Source of the DNA: Novosphingobium flavum
Lineage (GTDB): Bacteria; Pseudomonadota; Alphaproteobacteria; Sphingomonadales; Sphingomonadaceae
DNA: 64,000 nucleotides
Direction of reading: 5' to 3'
Assembly (NCBI RefSeq): GCF_014230315.1
Contig: NZ_JACLAW010000003.1
Span: forward strand, 62,001-126,000
Of this stretch, positions 21,392-33,586 are shown piece after piece. Both the position numbers and the translations under genes were made by a program. The notes beneath the pieces are model-generated. The model did no database searches, was not told the origin of the DNA, and saw only the letters and a list, made by a program, of their open reading frames with translations. Position 1 is the first letter of the stretch, and each line of letters starts with the position of its first letter.

Positions 21392-21844
21392 ATGCTCCGC
21401 GATTCGATCAAGGCCGCGCAGGTCTCTTCCATGAAGGCCGGCGACAAGACCCGGCTGGCCGCCGTCCGCCTGATCCTGGCCAAACTGAAGGACAAGGACA
21501 TCGAGCTGCGCACCGCGTCCAGCGTGCCGGATGACGACGTGATCGTGGTCGACGTGCTGCAGAAGATGGCCAAGCAGCGCCGCGAATCGATCTCTCTTTA
21601 TGAGCAGGGCGGCCGGCAGGAACTGGCCGACGTCGAAAAGGCCGAGCTGGCCGTGATCGAGGAATTCCTCCCCCAGCAGATGGGCGAGGACGATGTGAAG
21701 GCCGCGATTGAGGCGATCAAGGCCGAACTTGGCGCCAGCGGCATGAAGGACATGGGCAAGGTTGTCGCCGAACTGAAGGCCCGCCATGGCACCCAGCTCG
21801 ACATGGGCAAGGCCAGCGGGCTGGTGAAGGCCGCGCTGGCCTGA
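21392..21844 (+). CDS. GatB/YqeY domain protein
   Basis: A 150-residue protein of the YqeY family, related to the tail domain of the amidotransferase subunit GatB that binds tRNA. Starts at ATG 21392 after CGAGGG; the product opens with MLRDSIKAAQVSSMKAGDK and has VLQKMAKQRRESISLYEQGG, ELAVIEEFLPQQM and the C-terminal GMKDMGKVVAELKARHGTQL. A biochemical role is not established. It lies directly before dnaG (22 bases), the common yqeY-dnaG-rpoD arrangement in Proteobacteria. Confidence 0.92.
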   Translation: MLRDSIKAAQVSSMKAGDKTRLAAVRLILAKLKDKDIELRTASSVPDDDVIVVDVLQKMAKQRRESISLYEQGGRQELADVEKAELAVIEEFLPQQMGEDDVKAAIEAIKAELGASGMKDMGKVVAELKARHGTQLDMGKASGLVKAALA

Positions 21845-21865
21845 TCACGGCAGGTAGCAGGCCCG

Positions 21866-23722
21866 ATGCTCTCCCCCCAATGGCTTGACGAGCTGCGCTC
21901 GCGCATCACGCTGTCCGGCGTGATCGGGCGCACCACGCGGCTGACCAAGGCGGGGCACGAGTTCAAAGCCTGCTGCCCATTCCACAACGAGAAGTCGCCC
22001 AGCTTCACCGTCAACGACGAGAAGGGCTTCTACCACTGCTTCGGCTGCGGCGCGCACGGCGATGCGATCCGCTGGATGACCGACCAGCGCGGCCTCTCGT
22101 TCATGGACGCGGTCAAGGAACTGGCGGCGGAGGCCGGGATGGAAGTCCCGGCCCCCGACCCGCGCGCGGCCAAGCAGGCTGAGCAGCGGGACAGCCTGCA
22201 CGACGTGATGAAGGCAGCGCAGGACTGGTTCGTTGCCCAACTCGCCGCTCCGGAGGGTGCCCGTGCCCGCGCCTATCTCGGCACGCGCGGCTTCGATCCG
22301 CATACCCTCGCCCGCTTCGGCTTCGGCTATGCCCCGGAAGGGCGGCAGGCGCTGAAGGCCGCGCTGGCGAAGTTCCCCGAGGACAAGCTGCTCGAGACGG
22401 GCCTCAGGATCGCGGTCGAAGGCAAGGAACCTTACGACCGCTTTCGCGCCCGCCTGATGCTGCCGATCGAGGACGCGCGCGGGCGGGTCATCGCCTTCGG
22501 CGGCCGCATCCTCGACGCGCAGAAGACCGATGCGCCCAAGTACCTGAACTCTCCCGACACGCCGCTGTTCGACAAGGGGCGCACGCTCTATAACCTGCAC
22601 CGCGCCGGCCCCGCCGCCCGCCAGACCGGCAGGATGGTCGTGGTCGAAGGCTACATGGACGTGATCGCGCTGGCCGCCGCCGGCTTTCACGAAGCGGTCG
22701 CGCCCTTGGGCACGGCGCTCACCGAGCACCAGCTTGCCCTGCTGTGGCGCGTGGTCGAAACCCCGATCCTCTGCTTCGATGGCGATGCCGCCGGCCAGCG
22801 CGCGGCCATGCGCGCCATCGCCCGCGCCCTGCCCCTGCTCAAGCCCGCCCATTCGCTGCGGATCGTCCGCCTGCCGAGCGGGCTCGACCCCGACGACCTG
22901 ATCAAGCAGCGCGGCGCCGGGGCGATGGAAGAGCTCTTCGGTCAGGCCAAGGGTCTGCTCGACACCCTGTGGGAGCATGAGCGCGACGCCCTTCCGCTCG
23001 ATACGCCGGAAAGCAAGGCCGGGCTCAAGGCTCGCCTGATGGCCCATGTCGAGCTGATCTCGGACCCTGACATCAAGGCGCTCTACAAGCGCGAGTTGAC
23101 CGAGCGCTTCTCCGAATTCGCCTTTCCCCGCCGCGATTCCGGCAATTGGCAGCCTCGCGCCGCCGCCAATGGCCCCCGAGCGCCCAGAAACAGTCAGGGC
23201 CGCACCGGCAACTGGCGCAGCGACACCCCGCCCCCGCCCTCGCCCGAAACCGTGCGCCGCCTGCGCAAGGCCACCGGCGGCTCGGGTCAGGCGCTGGCCG
23301 CCGCCGTACTCGCGGGCCTCGCGCTTTGGCCCCAGGCCCTTGCCCGCCACGGCGAGAGCCTTTCGCGCGCAAGATTGGTCGATCCGGCACACGGGCGGCT
23401 GCTGGACGCCCTGCTGGATTACATAGATGAGGGCGAACCCCTTGAAAAAGCGGCCGTGGAGAACAATCTGGCAATCAGGGGACTAGGCATCCCCTCGCCC
23501 GACGATTACGATCGCATTCCTTTTCCTTTCACGCTGCCGGACACGGACCAAGCGCTGGCGCTGGCGGCACTGGAATCGGCGATTGCCATCCTCATCGAGG
23601 GGCCCGAGCTTGAAGCAGCACTTAACGCGGCGACGGAGCGATTTGACTATGACGAGCAGACCCGGTTGCGCCTGCGCAAGACCGAGCTGGAGCGTGAACG
23701 CAAAGAGCTGATGCGTCGCTGA
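21866..23722 (+). CDS. dnaG: DNA primase
   Basis: Synthesises RNA primers at the replication fork. The 618-residue protein has the N-terminal zinc-binding CHC2 domain with Cys37, His40, Cys58 and Cys61 (KACCPFHNEKSPSF, YHCFGCGAHGDA), the RNA-polymerase core with the GYAPEGRQALKAAL and RLMLPIEDARGRVIAFGGR motifs, the TOPRIM motif VVEGYMDVIALAAAG (about residue 261) and DGDAAGQRAA, and a C-terminal helical DnaB-interacting part after a low-complexity linker. The gene order yqeY-dnaG-rpoD is the classical macromolecular synthesis cluster without rpsU. Confidence 0.97.
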   Translation: MLSPQWLDELRSRITLSGVIGRTTRLTKAGHEFKACCPFHNEKSPSFTVNDEKGFYHCFGCGAHGDAIRWMTDQRGLSFMDAVKELAAEAGMEVPAPDPRAAKQAEQRDSLHDVMKAAQDWFVAQLAAPEGARARAYLGTRGFDPHTLARFGFGYAPEGRQALKAALAKFPEDKLLETGLRIAVEGKEPYDRFRARLMLPIEDARGRVIAFGGRILDAQKTDAPKYLNSPDTPLFDKGRTLYNLHRAGPAARQTGRMVVVEGYMDVIALAAAGFHEAVAPLGTALTEHQLALLWRVVETPILCFDGDAAGQRAAMRAIARALPLLKPAHSLRIVRLPSGLDPDDLIKQRGAGAMEELFGQAKGLLDTLWEHERDALPLDTPESKAGLKARLMAHVELISDPDIKALYKRELTERFSEFAFPRRDSGNWQPRAAANGPRAPRNSQGRTGNWRSDTPPPPSPETVRRLRKATGGSGQALAAAVLAGLALWPQALARHGESLSRARLVDPAHGRLLDALLDYIDEGEPLEKAAVENNLAIRGLGIPSPDDYDRIPFPFTLPDTDQALALAALESAIAILIEGPELEAALNAATERFDYDEQTRLRLRKTELERERKELMRR

Positions 23723-23874
23723 AACTGGGCCAAAGCATTTTTGGCCGAAAGAGAACTGGCATTTATCGCGCATCTCGGGCAAATGGCCGGTGTTCGCGGT
23801 ATAATCCGGCTCGAGACACGGAACACCGATGGCGCTGACGGGTTACCCCCGGCGGCCCCAGTCATTACGGCGGA

Positions 23875-25893
<2,019 letters not shown>

Positions 25894-25977
25894 GCGGGAA
25901 CCGTTGTCGCGTTGGGGCGTTAACCCTGATAGCAACGACGAAAGCGCATGAGAGGCCCCACGCGGGGCCACTTCGGG

Positions 25978-26008
25978 AAGCCCCGGCGGAAACGCTGGGG
26001 CTTTCTGG
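25978..26008 (+). terminator. rho-independent terminator after rpoD
   Basis: Eleven-base-pair stem AAGCCCCGGCG (25978-25988) / CGCTGGGGCTT (25993-26003) with a GAAA tetraloop and a following TCTGGTTT. One G-T pair only. A smaller GC hairpin (GGCCCC, ACGC, GGGGCC) precedes it at about 25953-25968. Confidence 0.88.
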
Positions 26009-26130
26009 TTTCCTGGCCAGCAATATCCCCCCGCCGCTTTTCCTCCGATGCCGGGGGCTGGCCTTTGCCGGGCATCCCGCCTAAGGGGCCGTTTCGCCGA
26101 TTCCATTTCACGAGAACGAGGGCACACCCC

Positions 26131-26568
26131 TTGCGTATCGCAATCGCATCCGACCACGCCGCCATCGACCTGAAGGCGGCCCTGCGCGAATACCTCATCG
26201 GCCTCGGCCACGAGGTTGCCGACCTTGGCCCCGAAACGGCCGACCGGGTCGACTATCCCGATTATGGCTACAAGCTCGCCGCGGTCGTGGCCGATGGCAC
26301 GGCCCAGTTCGGCGTCGCCCTGTGCGGCTCGGGCATTGGCATCTCGGTCGCGGTCAACCGCAACCCGGCCTGCCGCTGCGCTCTGGTCTCGGAGCCGCTT
26401 TCGGCCGCCCTGGCGCGCGAGCACAACGATGCTAACTGCATCGCCATGGGCGCGCGCCTGACCGGAGAGGACATGGCCAAGGCCTGCCTCGACGCCTTCC
26501 TTTCGACGGACTTCGGCGGAGGCCGCCATGCCGGCCGCGTCGAAAAGCTGTCCAATCCCGCACTCTGA
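26131..26568 (+). CDS. rpiB: ribose-5-phosphate isomerase B
   Basis: Interconverts ribose 5-phosphate and ribulose 5-phosphate. The most probable start is TTG 26131, which gives [20 protein letters not shown] right at the N-terminus and has GAGGG nine bases upstream; the frame remains open far upstream but no ATG sits near the family's start. The resulting 145 residues match the usual RpiB length. Motifs: SDHAA with Asp and His, [17 protein letters not shown] with the catalytic Cys, and [15 protein letters not shown]. It precedes glyA by 19 bases, suggesting co-transcription. Confidence 0.93.
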   Translation: MRIAIASDHAAIDLKAALREYLIGLGHEVADLGPETADRVDYPDYGYKLAAVVADGTAQFGVALCGSGIGISVAVNRNPACRCALVSEPLSAALAREHNDANCIAMGARLTGEDMAKACLDAFLSTDFGGGRHAGRVEKLSNPAL

Positions 26569-26587
26569 CGAACAGGGAACCGATATC

Positions 26588-27895
26588 ATGAGCACCCTCG
26601 CCAAGGCGCCCGTCACCCCGCAAGGCTTCTTCACCGCAGGCCTCGCCCAGCAGGACCCCGAGATCGCCGGCTGGATCGGCAAGGAACTCGGCCGCCAGCG
26701 TGACAAGATCGAGCTGATCGCCTCCGAGAACATCTGTTCGAAGGCCGTCCTCGAAGCCGCCGGCTCGATTCTGACCAACAAGTATGCCGAAGGCTACCCT
26801 GGCAAGCGCTATTACGGCGGCTGCGAATACGTCGATCACATCGAGCAGCTGGCGATCGACCGCGCCTGCGCCCTGTTCGGCGCCAAGTATGCCAACGTCC
26901 AGCCGAACTCCGGCAGCCAGATGAACCAGGCCGTGTTCCTCGCCCTGCTGCAGCCAGGCGACAGCTTCATGGGCCTGGACCTTGCCGCCGGCGGCCACCT
27001 CACGCACGGCTCGCCGGTCAACATGAGCGGCAAGTGGTTCAAGCCGATCCCCTACACCGTCCGCCCCGACGATCACCTGATCGACATGGACGAGGTTGCC
27101 CGCATCGCGCGTGAGAACAAGCCCAAGCTGATCATCTGCGGCGCCACGGCCTATTCGCGCTTCTGGGATTTCAAGCGCTTCCGCGAGATCGCCGATGAAG
27201 TCGGCGCCTATCTCCTGGCCGACATGAGCCACTTCTCCGGCCTCGTCGCCGGCGGCGTCCATCCCTCGCCTGTGCCCCATGCCCACGTCACCACCACCAC
27301 GACTCACAAGTCGCTGCGCGGTCCCCGCTCGGGCATCATCCTCACCAATGACGAGGCTATCGCCAAGAAGATCAACTCGGCGATCTTCCCCGGCATGCAG
27401 GGCGGCCCGCTGATGCACGTCATCGCCGGCAAGGCCGTGGCATTCGCCGAAGCGATGAAGCCGGAATTCAAGGCATATGCCCAAGCGGTGGCCGACAATG
27501 CCAAGGCTCTGGCCGCCAGCCTCCAGGCCGAAGGGCTCGACATCGTCTCGGGCGGTACCGACAACCACCTGATGCTGGTCGACCTGCGGCCCTACAACGC
27601 CAAGGGCAAGCACGCCGAGCATGCGCTCGACCGCGCCTCGATCACCTGCAACAAGAACGCGATCCCCAACGATCCGGAAAAGTACTTCGTCACCTCGGGC
27701 ATCCGCCTCGGCACCCCGGCGGGCACCACCCGCGGCTTCGGCACCGAGGAATTCACGCTGATCGGCAAGCTGATCGCCGAAGTGGTCGATGGCCTGCGCA
27801 AGAACGGCGAACAGGGCGACGCCCAGGTCGAGGCTTCGGTCGCCGCGCGCGTCGAGGAACTCTGCGCCAAGTTCCCGATCTACGCGGGAATGTGA
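26588..27895 (+). CDS. glyA: serine hydroxymethyltransferase
   Basis: PLP enzyme that converts serine and tetrahydrofolate to glycine and methylene-tetrahydrofolate, the main one-carbon entry. From ATG 26588 (GGGAACCGAT upstream) the product is 435 residues, with [38 protein letters not shown], the PLP-lysine motif [16 protein letters not shown] and the C-terminal [20 protein letters not shown]. Full length. It follows rpiB and precedes nrdR, the glyA-nrdR pairing common in Alphaproteobacteria. Confidence 0.98.
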   Translation: MSTLAKAPVTPQGFFTAGLAQQDPEIAGWIGKELGRQRDKIELIASENICSKAVLEAAGSILTNKYAEGYPGKRYYGGCEYVDHIEQLAIDRACALFGAKYANVQPNSGSQMNQAVFLALLQPGDSFMGLDLAAGGHLTHGSPVNMSGKWFKPIPYTVRPDDHLIDMDEVARIARENKPKLIICGATAYSRFWDFKRFREIADEVGAYLLADMSHFSGLVAGGVHPSPVPHAHVTTTTTHKSLRGPRSGIILTNDEAIAKKINSAIFPGMQGGPLMHVIAGKAVAFAEAMKPEFKAYAQAVADNAKALAASLQAEGLDIVSGGTDNHLMLVDLRPYNAKGKHAEHALDRASITCNKNAIPNDPEKYFVTSGIRLGTPAGTTRGFGTEEFTLIGKLIAEVVDGLRKNGEQGDAQVEASVAARVEELCAKFPIYAGM

Positions 27896-27933
27896 GCTTG
27901 TCGGGGCGCGGCGCTGGCGGAAGGCAACAATAG

Positions 27934-28410
27934 ATGCGCTGCCCGTTCTGCGCCCATGACAATTCTCAGGTGAAGGATTCGCGTCCGACCGAGGACAACA
28001 CCGCGATCCGCCGCCGCCGCCAGTGCGAGGGCTGCGGCGCTCGCTTCACCACGTTCGAGCGGGTTCAGCTGCGCGAGATCATGGTGGTCAAGTCCAATGC
28101 CGATGGACGTGAAGGGCGCCGCGAACCGTTCGACCGGGTCAAGATCGAGCAATCGGTCACCCTCGCCTGCCGCAAGCGCATGGTCTCGCAGGACCGGATC
28201 GACCAGCTCGTCTCCGGCATCCAGCGCCAGGTCGAGACGCTCGGCGAAAGCGAAATTCCGTCCAAGGCGATCGGCGAGATGGTGATGGAAGGGCTGCGCC
28301 ACCTCGACAGCGTAGCCTACATCCGCTTCGCCAGCGTCTACCGCGATTTCAGCGAAGCACGCGATTTCGAGGAATTCGCCAGCACCATCCGCGACGCGGG
28401 ACAGAACTGA
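27934..28410 (+). CDS. nrdR: transcriptional repressor NrdR
   Basis: Zinc-ribbon and ATP-cone repressor of ribonucleotide reductase genes. The 158-residue protein has the Cys4 zinc ribbon ([34 protein letters not shown]) and the ATP-cone domain from about residue 50 with [20 protein letters not shown] and [14 protein letters not shown]. Full length for the family. Located 38 bases after glyA; the next gene trmJ starts 4 bases after its stop. Confidence 0.97.
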   Translation: MRCPFCAHDNSQVKDSRPTEDNTAIRRRRQCEGCGARFTTFERVQLREIMVVKSNADGREGRREPFDRVKIEQSVTLACRKRMVSQDRIDQLVSGIQRQVETLGESEIPSKAIGEMVMEGLRHLDSVAYIRFASVYRDFSEARDFEEFASTIRDAGQN

Positions 28411-28414
28411 AACG

Positions 28415-29149
28415 ATGGCCCACGACCTGTCAAAGCCGGTGATTGTCCTCGTCCGCCCCCAACTTGGCGAGAACATCGGCAAGGCCGCCCGCGCCATGCT
28501 CAACTTCGGCCTGACCGAGCTGCGCCTCGTCGCCCCGCGCGATGGCTGGCCCAACCCCTCGGCCGGCCCGGCGGCGGCAGGCGCCGACGCGGTGCTCGAA
28601 CAGGCCGCAGTGTTCGAGACCCTCGCCGAAGCGGTACATGACTGCGCCCATGTCTATGCCACGACCGTGCGCAAGCGCGGCGTGACCAAGCCGGTGCTCA
28701 CCCCCGAACAGGCCGCGCGCGAGGTTCACACCCAGCAAGGCCGCTCCGCCCTCGTCTTCGGCCCCGAACGCTCCGGCCTCGAAACCGACGACGTGGCGCT
28801 GGCCCGCGCCATCGTCACCGTGCCGATCAACCCCGAATTTGCCTCGCTCAACCTCGCCCAGGCGGTAATTCTCTGCGCCTATGAGTGGTCGAAGGGCGTC
28901 AGCCTCGCCCAGCCCACGGTCGAGGAACTGCTTCCCCCTGCCCCGCAGGACGAGCTCGAGGGCATGATCACGCAGTTCGAGGCCCTGCTCCGTCCGCGCG
29001 GCTATTTCCGTCCGCCAAGCCGCGCCGCCGCCACGAGACGCACCTTGCGCAACATGCTGACCAAGCCCGGCTGGAACCACCTCGAGGTGCGCACCATGCG
29101 CGGCGTCCTCTCCGCGCTCGAACGGCGGATCGAGGACGACCCCGAATAA
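28415..29149 (+). CDS. trmJ: SPOUT-family RNA methyltransferase (TrmJ type)
   Basis: S-adenosylmethionine-dependent 2'-O-methyltransferase; TrmJ modifies position 32 of several tRNAs. The 244-residue protein starts with the trefoil-knot domain ([37 protein letters not shown]), has the motif [15 protein letters not shown] and the SAM-binding C-terminal knot [16 protein letters not shown], then a helical C-terminal extension with the [20 protein letters not shown] segment that TrmJ uses for dimerisation and tRNA binding. Immediately follows nrdR, so probably in the same transcript. Confidence 0.9.
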   Translation: MAHDLSKPVIVLVRPQLGENIGKAARAMLNFGLTELRLVAPRDGWPNPSAGPAAAGADAVLEQAAVFETLAEAVHDCAHVYATTVRKRGVTKPVLTPEQAAREVHTQQGRSALVFGPERSGLETDDVALARAIVTVPINPEFASLNLAQAVILCAYEWSKGVSLAQPTVEELLPPAPQDELEGMITQFEALLRPRGYFRPPSRAAATRRTLRNMLTKPGWNHLEVRTMRGVLSALERRIEDDPE

Positions 29150-29217
29150 GGTTGACAATCAGGCCATTGCCCGCCAAGGGCGCCCCTTCGCAATTGACCC
29201 CGCATTCCCGGTGAAGC

Positions 29218-29256
29218 GGTGGTCGCATCCGGCAACAGGCCGGATGGTGCGACACC
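29218..29256 (+). promoter_or_regulatory. structured 5' leader of rpsD
   Basis: The 163 bases between trmJ and rpsD hold a long imperfect hairpin: GTCGC (29222-29226) and ATCCGGC (29227-29233) pair with GCCGGAT (29239-29245) and GCGAC (29249-29253), with GGT bulged, and GGT/ACC extends the base. A TTGACA hexamer at 29152-29157 could be the -35 element of an rpsD promoter, though no good -10 follows. S4 is an autoregulatory ribosomal protein in other bacteria, so an S4-binding leader is possible. Confidence 0.4.
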
Positions 29257-29312
29257 CGGGACCAGAAGGTGCAGGCACGTCGCCCGCGCCACGCAAGTTG
29301 GAAAGAAAGCGC

Positions 29313-29927
29313 ATGTCGAAGCGCAAGGCATCGAAGTACAAAATTGACCGCCGTCTTGGCGAGAACATCTGGGGCCGTCCGAAGAGCTCGGTGAACCGTC
29401 GCTCCTACGGTCCGGGCCAGCACGGCCAGCGCCGCAAGAGCAAGGTTTCGGACTTCGGTCTGCAGCTGCGCGCCAAGCAGAAGCTCAAGGGCTACTACGG
29501 CGAAGTCACCGAGAAGCAGTTCAAGCGCACCTACCAGGAAGCCGCCCAGATGAAGGGTGACACCGGTCAGAACCTGATCGGCCTGCTCGAGCAGCGCCTG
29601 GACATGGTCGTCTATCGCGCCAAGTTCGCGCCGACCATCTTCTCGGCCCGCCAGATCGTTTCGCACGGCCACATCCGCGTCAACGGCGTGAAGTGCAACA
29701 TCGCCTCGCGCCGCGTGCGCCCCGGTGACGTGATCAGCCTCGGCACCAAGGCCAAGGAAATGGCCCTGATCGCCGAAGCGCAGAGCCTGGCCGAACGTGA
29801 AGTGCCGGACTACGTCGCTCCCGACGGCGCCGACAAGATCACCTTCGTCCGCGTGCCCTCGCTCGACGAAGTGCCCTACCCGGTGAAGATGGAACCGAAC
29901 CTCGTGGTCGAGTTCTACTCGCGCTAA
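29313..29927 (+). CDS. rpsD: 30S ribosomal protein S4
   Basis: Primary 16S rRNA-binding protein that nucleates 30S assembly. From ATG 29313 (GGAAAGAAAGC upstream) the product is 204 residues, the standard length, with [37 protein letters not shown], the S4 RNA-binding domain [20 protein letters not shown] and [20 protein letters not shown], and the C-terminal LVVEFYSR. An upstream in-frame ATG at 29211 would add 34 unrelated residues and is rejected. Here rpsD is outside the alpha operon. Confidence 0.98.
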   Translation: MSKRKASKYKIDRRLGENIWGRPKSSVNRRSYGPGQHGQRRKSKVSDFGLQLRAKQKLKGYYGEVTEKQFKRTYQEAAQMKGDTGQNLIGLLEQRLDMVVYRAKFAPTIFSARQIVSHGHIRVNGVKCNIASRRVRPGDVISLGTKAKEMALIAEAQSLAEREVPDYVAPDGADKITFVRVPSLDEVPYPVKMEPNLVVEFYSR

Positions 29928-29955
29928 TCCGCGAACATCGCAGGAAATTACGGAA

Positions 29956-29981
29956 GGGCGGCCCATGTGGCCGCCCTTTCT
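29956..29981 (+). terminator. rho-independent terminator after rpsD
   Basis: Perfect 8-base-pair stem GGGCGGCC (29956-29963) / GGCCGCCC (29969-29976) with a five-base loop, followed by TTTCT. It starts 29 bases after the rpsD stop. Confidence 0.85.
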
Positions 29982-30112
29982 GCATCTGCGCGGCGGACCT
30001 TCGGGGCCGGCCTTCGCAAAGGTTCCACACGGCCTGTCGCACGGCTTTCACAATCCGGCGGCAGAGGGCTCAGCGGGCGGGAACACCCCCGTTCGCCAGG
30101 CTTTGACGGACC

Positions 30113-30298
30113 ATGCAACTCTATCGCTTCGTAACCCCGCACCGTGCCGGCAAGTGGTATCCCGACCTTGAAACCGCCCAGCGCCATGCTTGTGAAATCG
30201 GCGCGGGCTTCCGCGCCGAACGCAGCGGCGAATTCTGCGCCTACCGCGAAACCCGCCTGGAAGTGGCCGCAAAAAACTCCGGCGAAAGCCAGCCCTAG
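30113..30298 (+). CDS. small hypothetical protein, 61 residues
   Basis: Function not recognised. The product from ATG 30113 starts MQLYRFVTPHRAGKWYPDLE and has an aromatic-rich, amphipathic make-up (ACEIGAGFRAERSGEFCAYR) that looks like a real folded small protein rather than a chance frame. The ribosome site is weak (GACGGA). Its stop overlaps the stop of the convergent S9 peptidase gene by three bases. A conserved sphingomonad orphan is likely but was not verified. Confidence 0.55.
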   Translation: MQLYRFVTPHRAGKWYPDLETAQRHACEIGAGFRAERSGEFCAYRETRLEVAAKNSGESQP

Positions 30299-32295
30299 GG
30301 CGCCAGCCCCAGGGCCTTGCGCAGAAAGGCGTCGCTTTCGCTCAGCATCCGGGTCCGCGCCGCGGCATCGATCAGGTAATGATCAAGCCCGGCGAACTCG
30401 ACATAGGTCACCGGCTTGCCCGCCTCGCGCAGGCGCTTTTCCATCAGGCGGGATTCGTCCACCCCGACATTCTGGTCGAGATCACCGTGAAACAGCATGA
30501 CCGGCGCCGCGAACCGGGCGGCATGTTCCGCGGGCGACCCTTCGCGCAGGTGCGGTCCATCGCCGATGTAGCGATCCACCAGTCTTGAATTGGTGAAATT
30601 GGCCGATTCCCTCTTCAGGCTGGCAAGGTCGGTCACCGGCGCGATCGCCACCACAGCCTTGTACAGCGCCGGATCAACCACTTCGCCCTGCAGCGCCGCG
30701 TAGCCGCCATAAGACCAGCCCACCGCCGCCAGCTTTCCCGGTGCGGCAATGCCCTCTGCCAGCAACCAGCGCCCGGCATCGTTGATGTCACTGATCGCGG
30801 TCTTCCACGACTGGAACCCGTTCTTCTGGAACCAGGCCGAGCCATAGCCGGTCGAGCCGCGATAATTGGGCTGGATCACGGCAAAGCCCCGCGCGGCATA
30901 GAACTGCACCAGCCAGTCGAACCCCCATTCGTCACGCGCGGCCGGACCGCCGTGCGGCATGACGATCGCGGGCAGGCCTTTGCCGCTGCTGCCGAGCGGC
31001 AAGGTCAGGTAGGCCGGGATCTCGGTCCCGTCGGCCGCCTTGTAGGAAATTGCCTTCATCGGCGCGAGCGGCACGCCCTCCAGCGCGCCGCGAACGGCCA
31101 TGACCTGGTCGAGCTTGCGGCTTGCCTTGTCGTATACGTAGAGGATCCCCGGATCGACGTCGGCCGAGGCGATGATCAGCAGCTTCTTCTCGCCCGCGCT
31201 GGCATCGACGATGTTGGTCATCGGCTGGCCCGGCAAGGCCCGGGTCAGGGCCGCGCCCAGTTTCTTGAGCTCCGGGTCGAAATATTCGATCGCGCGCCGA
31301 TCGGTCGCATAGCTGGCGCCGACCACGCGCCGATCACGGCCGATCCGGATCAACTCGTCAATATCGGTATCGGCCCGCGAGAGAACCTCGGCCCGCGTCG
31401 CCGCCCCATCGAGCGAGACGCTATACAGCGCGTTGAAACCGCCCTTGCCCTCGAAACCGTAAACGACATTGGCCGCGCTATCGACGGCATAGGGATCGAA
31501 CCCGTCCGACAGCCCCGCGCCCGACGACGCGACGACCGACAGCGGCAGCCAGTCCCGCGATCCCGTCTTGCGGTAGAAATAGCTGGTCGTGCCCTTGAGC
31601 ACGCCTTCGCTGTCAGCCGCGACCACGCCCATCACGCGGACCAGCCCATGGCCGTCCGAGACATATTCGCTGGCGTTGCGCCTGGGTTCCTCCACCGTGC
31701 GCCGCTTGAGCGTGATCGTATCGACCGCCTCGACACCGACCCCCTCCTTGTCGCTGCCCATGCGGCTGCCGGTCTGGGTGTCGGGCACGAACTGGCGCGT
31801 CATCAACACTGATCCGGGGCTGTTGCCCACATCGAGATCGATGATCCCCCCGCCATATTGCATGACGTAGTGAGACCGGTCATTCGTTTCCGAGCTGAGC
31901 TGGACCATGCCCGTGGCATCGGCATTGGTCGCAAATACGCGGGAATAGGTGACCGGGCCATAGACCGGTTCCTTGACGATATAGCGGCCGAAGCAGACGA
32001 TCCGGGTATCGGTCGACCACGAGCAGGAGGTGATCCGCCCGTCCTTGGCCTGCATGCCCATCACCATCTTTGGCTGGGCGGCTCCGGTCAGGTCGGCAAC
32101 GACAACGACCGTCCCGGTCGGCACCGGGTTGACCACGGCGACCTTGGTCCCGTCAGGCGAGATTGAGGCATCCCGCACCGCCTCCAGCGCCCCGAACCGC
32201 GCCGCCACCGCCGCTGCGTCATCAGCCGCATGTGCCGGGCCCGACAGACTCAGCACACCAGCCGCGCCGGACAGCAAGATTGCCCTGTTCATCAT
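30295..32295 (-). CDS. S9-family (prolyl oligopeptidase-like) serine peptidase, exported
   Basis: The 666-residue precursor has a Sec signal peptide (ILLSGAAGVLSLSGPAHAAD, cleavage after AHA near residue 23), an N-terminal beta-propeller with WD-like repeats (EAVRDASISPDGTKVAVV onwards) and a C-terminal alpha/beta hydrolase domain. The catalytic triad is visible: Ser in GWSYGGYAALQG at about residue 526, Asp in FHGDLDQNVGVDES and His in FAGLDHYLID. Such peptidases cleave proline-containing or aminoacyl peptides in the periplasm. Monocistronic; tgt lies upstream on the same strand after a 113-base gap. Confidence 0.92.
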   Translation of the reverse strand: MMNRAILLSGAAGVLSLSGPAHAADDAAAVAARFGALEAVRDASISPDGTKVAVVNPVPTGTVVVVADLTGAAQPKMVMGMQAKDGRITSCSWSTDTRIVCFGRYIVKEPVYGPVTYSRVFATNADATGMVQLSSETNDRSHYVMQYGGGIIDLDVGNSPGSVLMTRQFVPDTQTGSRMGSDKEGVGVEAVDTITLKRRTVEEPRRNASEYVSDGHGLVRVMGVVAADSEGVLKGTTSYFYRKTGSRDWLPLSVVASSGAGLSDGFDPYAVDSAANVVYGFEGKGGFNALYSVSLDGAATRAEVLSRADTDIDELIRIGRDRRVVGASYATDRRAIEYFDPELKKLGAALTRALPGQPMTNIVDASAGEKKLLIIASADVDPGILYVYDKASRKLDQVMAVRGALEGVPLAPMKAISYKAADGTEIPAYLTLPLGSSGKGLPAIVMPHGGPAARDEWGFDWLVQFYAARGFAVIQPNYRGSTGYGSAWFQKNGFQSWKTAISDINDAGRWLLAEGIAAPGKLAAVGWSYGGYAALQGEVVDPALYKAVVAIAPVTDLASLKRESANFTNSRLVDRYIGDGPHLREGSPAEHAARFAAPVMLFHGDLDQNVGVDESRLMEKRLREAGKPVTYVEFAGLDHYLIDAAARTRMLSESDAFLRKALGLAP

Positions 32296-32408
32296 GCCCC
32301 TCCCCTATCGAACGGAAGGGGAGACTGCCCAATCTCGTGACCGGCGCAAGAGGCGCGCAGCCGGATTTATTGCCTGTTGAACATTTCTATCGGCCGGCTG
32401 GGCCGGAA

Positions 32409-33542
32409 CTATTGCCCCTTGGGCTGGTAATTCCGCCGGAACCGCGCCGCGAACTCGGCAAACCGGCCAAGCGCGATCGCATCGCGCATGGCCTGCATCA
32501 ACTGCTGGTAGAATGACAGGTTGTGCTCGGTCAGCAACATTGCCCCCAGCATCTCGCCCGACTTGTGCAGGTGATGGAGATAGGCCCGGCTGTAATGCCC
32601 GCAAACCGAACAGGAACAGTCCGGATCGAGCGGCCCGGTATCCTCTGCATGGCGGGCGTTGCGCAGGTTGAGCGGCCCGCCCCAGGTGAAGCCCTGCCCG
32701 TTACGGCCCGAGCGGCTCGGCAGGACGCAGTCGAACATGTCGACCCCGCGCTCGACCGCGCCAACCAGGTCATCCGGCTTGCCCACGCCCATCAGGTAGC
32801 GCGGCCGATCCGCGGGCAGCATTCCCGGCGCGAAGTCGAGCGTGGCGAACATCGCCTCCTGCCCCTCGCCCACTGCAAGGCCGCCAATGGCATAGCCATC
32901 GAACCCGATGTCGCGCAGCGCCTCGGCGCTGTGGCGGCGCAGGCCCTCGTCGAGCGCGCCCTGCTGGATACCGAACAGCGCCGAGCGCTCGGCATGTTCG
33001 CCCCCGGCATCGAAGCCGGCGCGGCTGCGCCTGGCCCAGCGCATCGACATTTCCATCGAACGGGCGATCTCGTCGCGCGGCCGGTCCGCACGCGGACACT
33101 CGTCGAAAGCCATCACGATGTCGCTGCCCAGCAGACGCTGGATTTCCATCGACCGTTCCGGGCTGAGCATGTGGCGGGATCCGTCGAGGTGGCTGGCAAA
33201 GGTCACGCCTTCCTCGGTGATCTTGCGCAGGTCAGACAGGCTCATCACCTGGTAGCCGCCGCTGTCGGTGAGGATCGGGCGCGGCCAATTCATGAACTTG
33301 TGCAGCCCGCCCAGCCGCGCCACCCGCTCCGCCCCGGGGCGCAGCATCAGGTGATAGGTATTGCCGAGGATGATGTCGGCCCCGATCGCGCGCACGGTTT
33401 CGGGCTTCATCGCCTTGACCGTGGCCGCCGTGCCCACAGGCATGAAGGCAGGCGTGCGGATCTCGCCCCGAAGCATCTGGATCGTGCCGGTGCGCGCCTT
33501 GCCTTCGGTGGCATGAATGGAGAAGTTGAAACGGTGCGTCAT
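32409..33542 (-). CDS. tgt: tRNA-guanine(34) transglycosylase
   Basis: Replaces guanine at the wobble position of GUN-anticodon tRNAs with preQ1 in queuosine synthesis. The 377-residue protein has the TIM-barrel signatures [33 protein letters not shown] with the catalytic-site Asp, the [11 protein letters not shown] and [20 protein letters not shown] stretch with VDMFDCVLP (nucleophile Asp), and the zinc site [17 protein letters not shown] (CxCx2C...H). queA, the next enzyme of the pathway, is 2.7 kb away on the same strand, separated by three unrelated genes. Confidence 0.97.
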   Translation of the reverse strand: MTHRFNFSIHATEGKARTGTIQMLRGEIRTPAFMPVGTAATVKAMKPETVRAIGADIILGNTYHLMLRPGAERVARLGGLHKFMNWPRPILTDSGGYQVMSLSDLRKITEEGVTFASHLDGSRHMLSPERSMEIQRLLGSDIVMAFDECPRADRPRDEIARSMEMSMRWARRSRAGFDAGGEHAERSALFGIQQGALDEGLRRHSAEALRDIGFDGYAIGGLAVGEGQEAMFATLDFAPGMLPADRPRYLMGVGKPDDLVGAVERGVDMFDCVLPSRSGRNGQGFTWGGPLNLRNARHAEDTGPLDPDCSCSVCGHYSRAYLHHLHKSGEMLGAMLLTEHNLSFYQQLMQAMRDAIALGRFAEFAARFRRNYQPKGQ

Positions 33543-33586
33543 ATTGCGTGTTGCGCGCCCCTACGGGAAATCGCATTGGCACGCAA

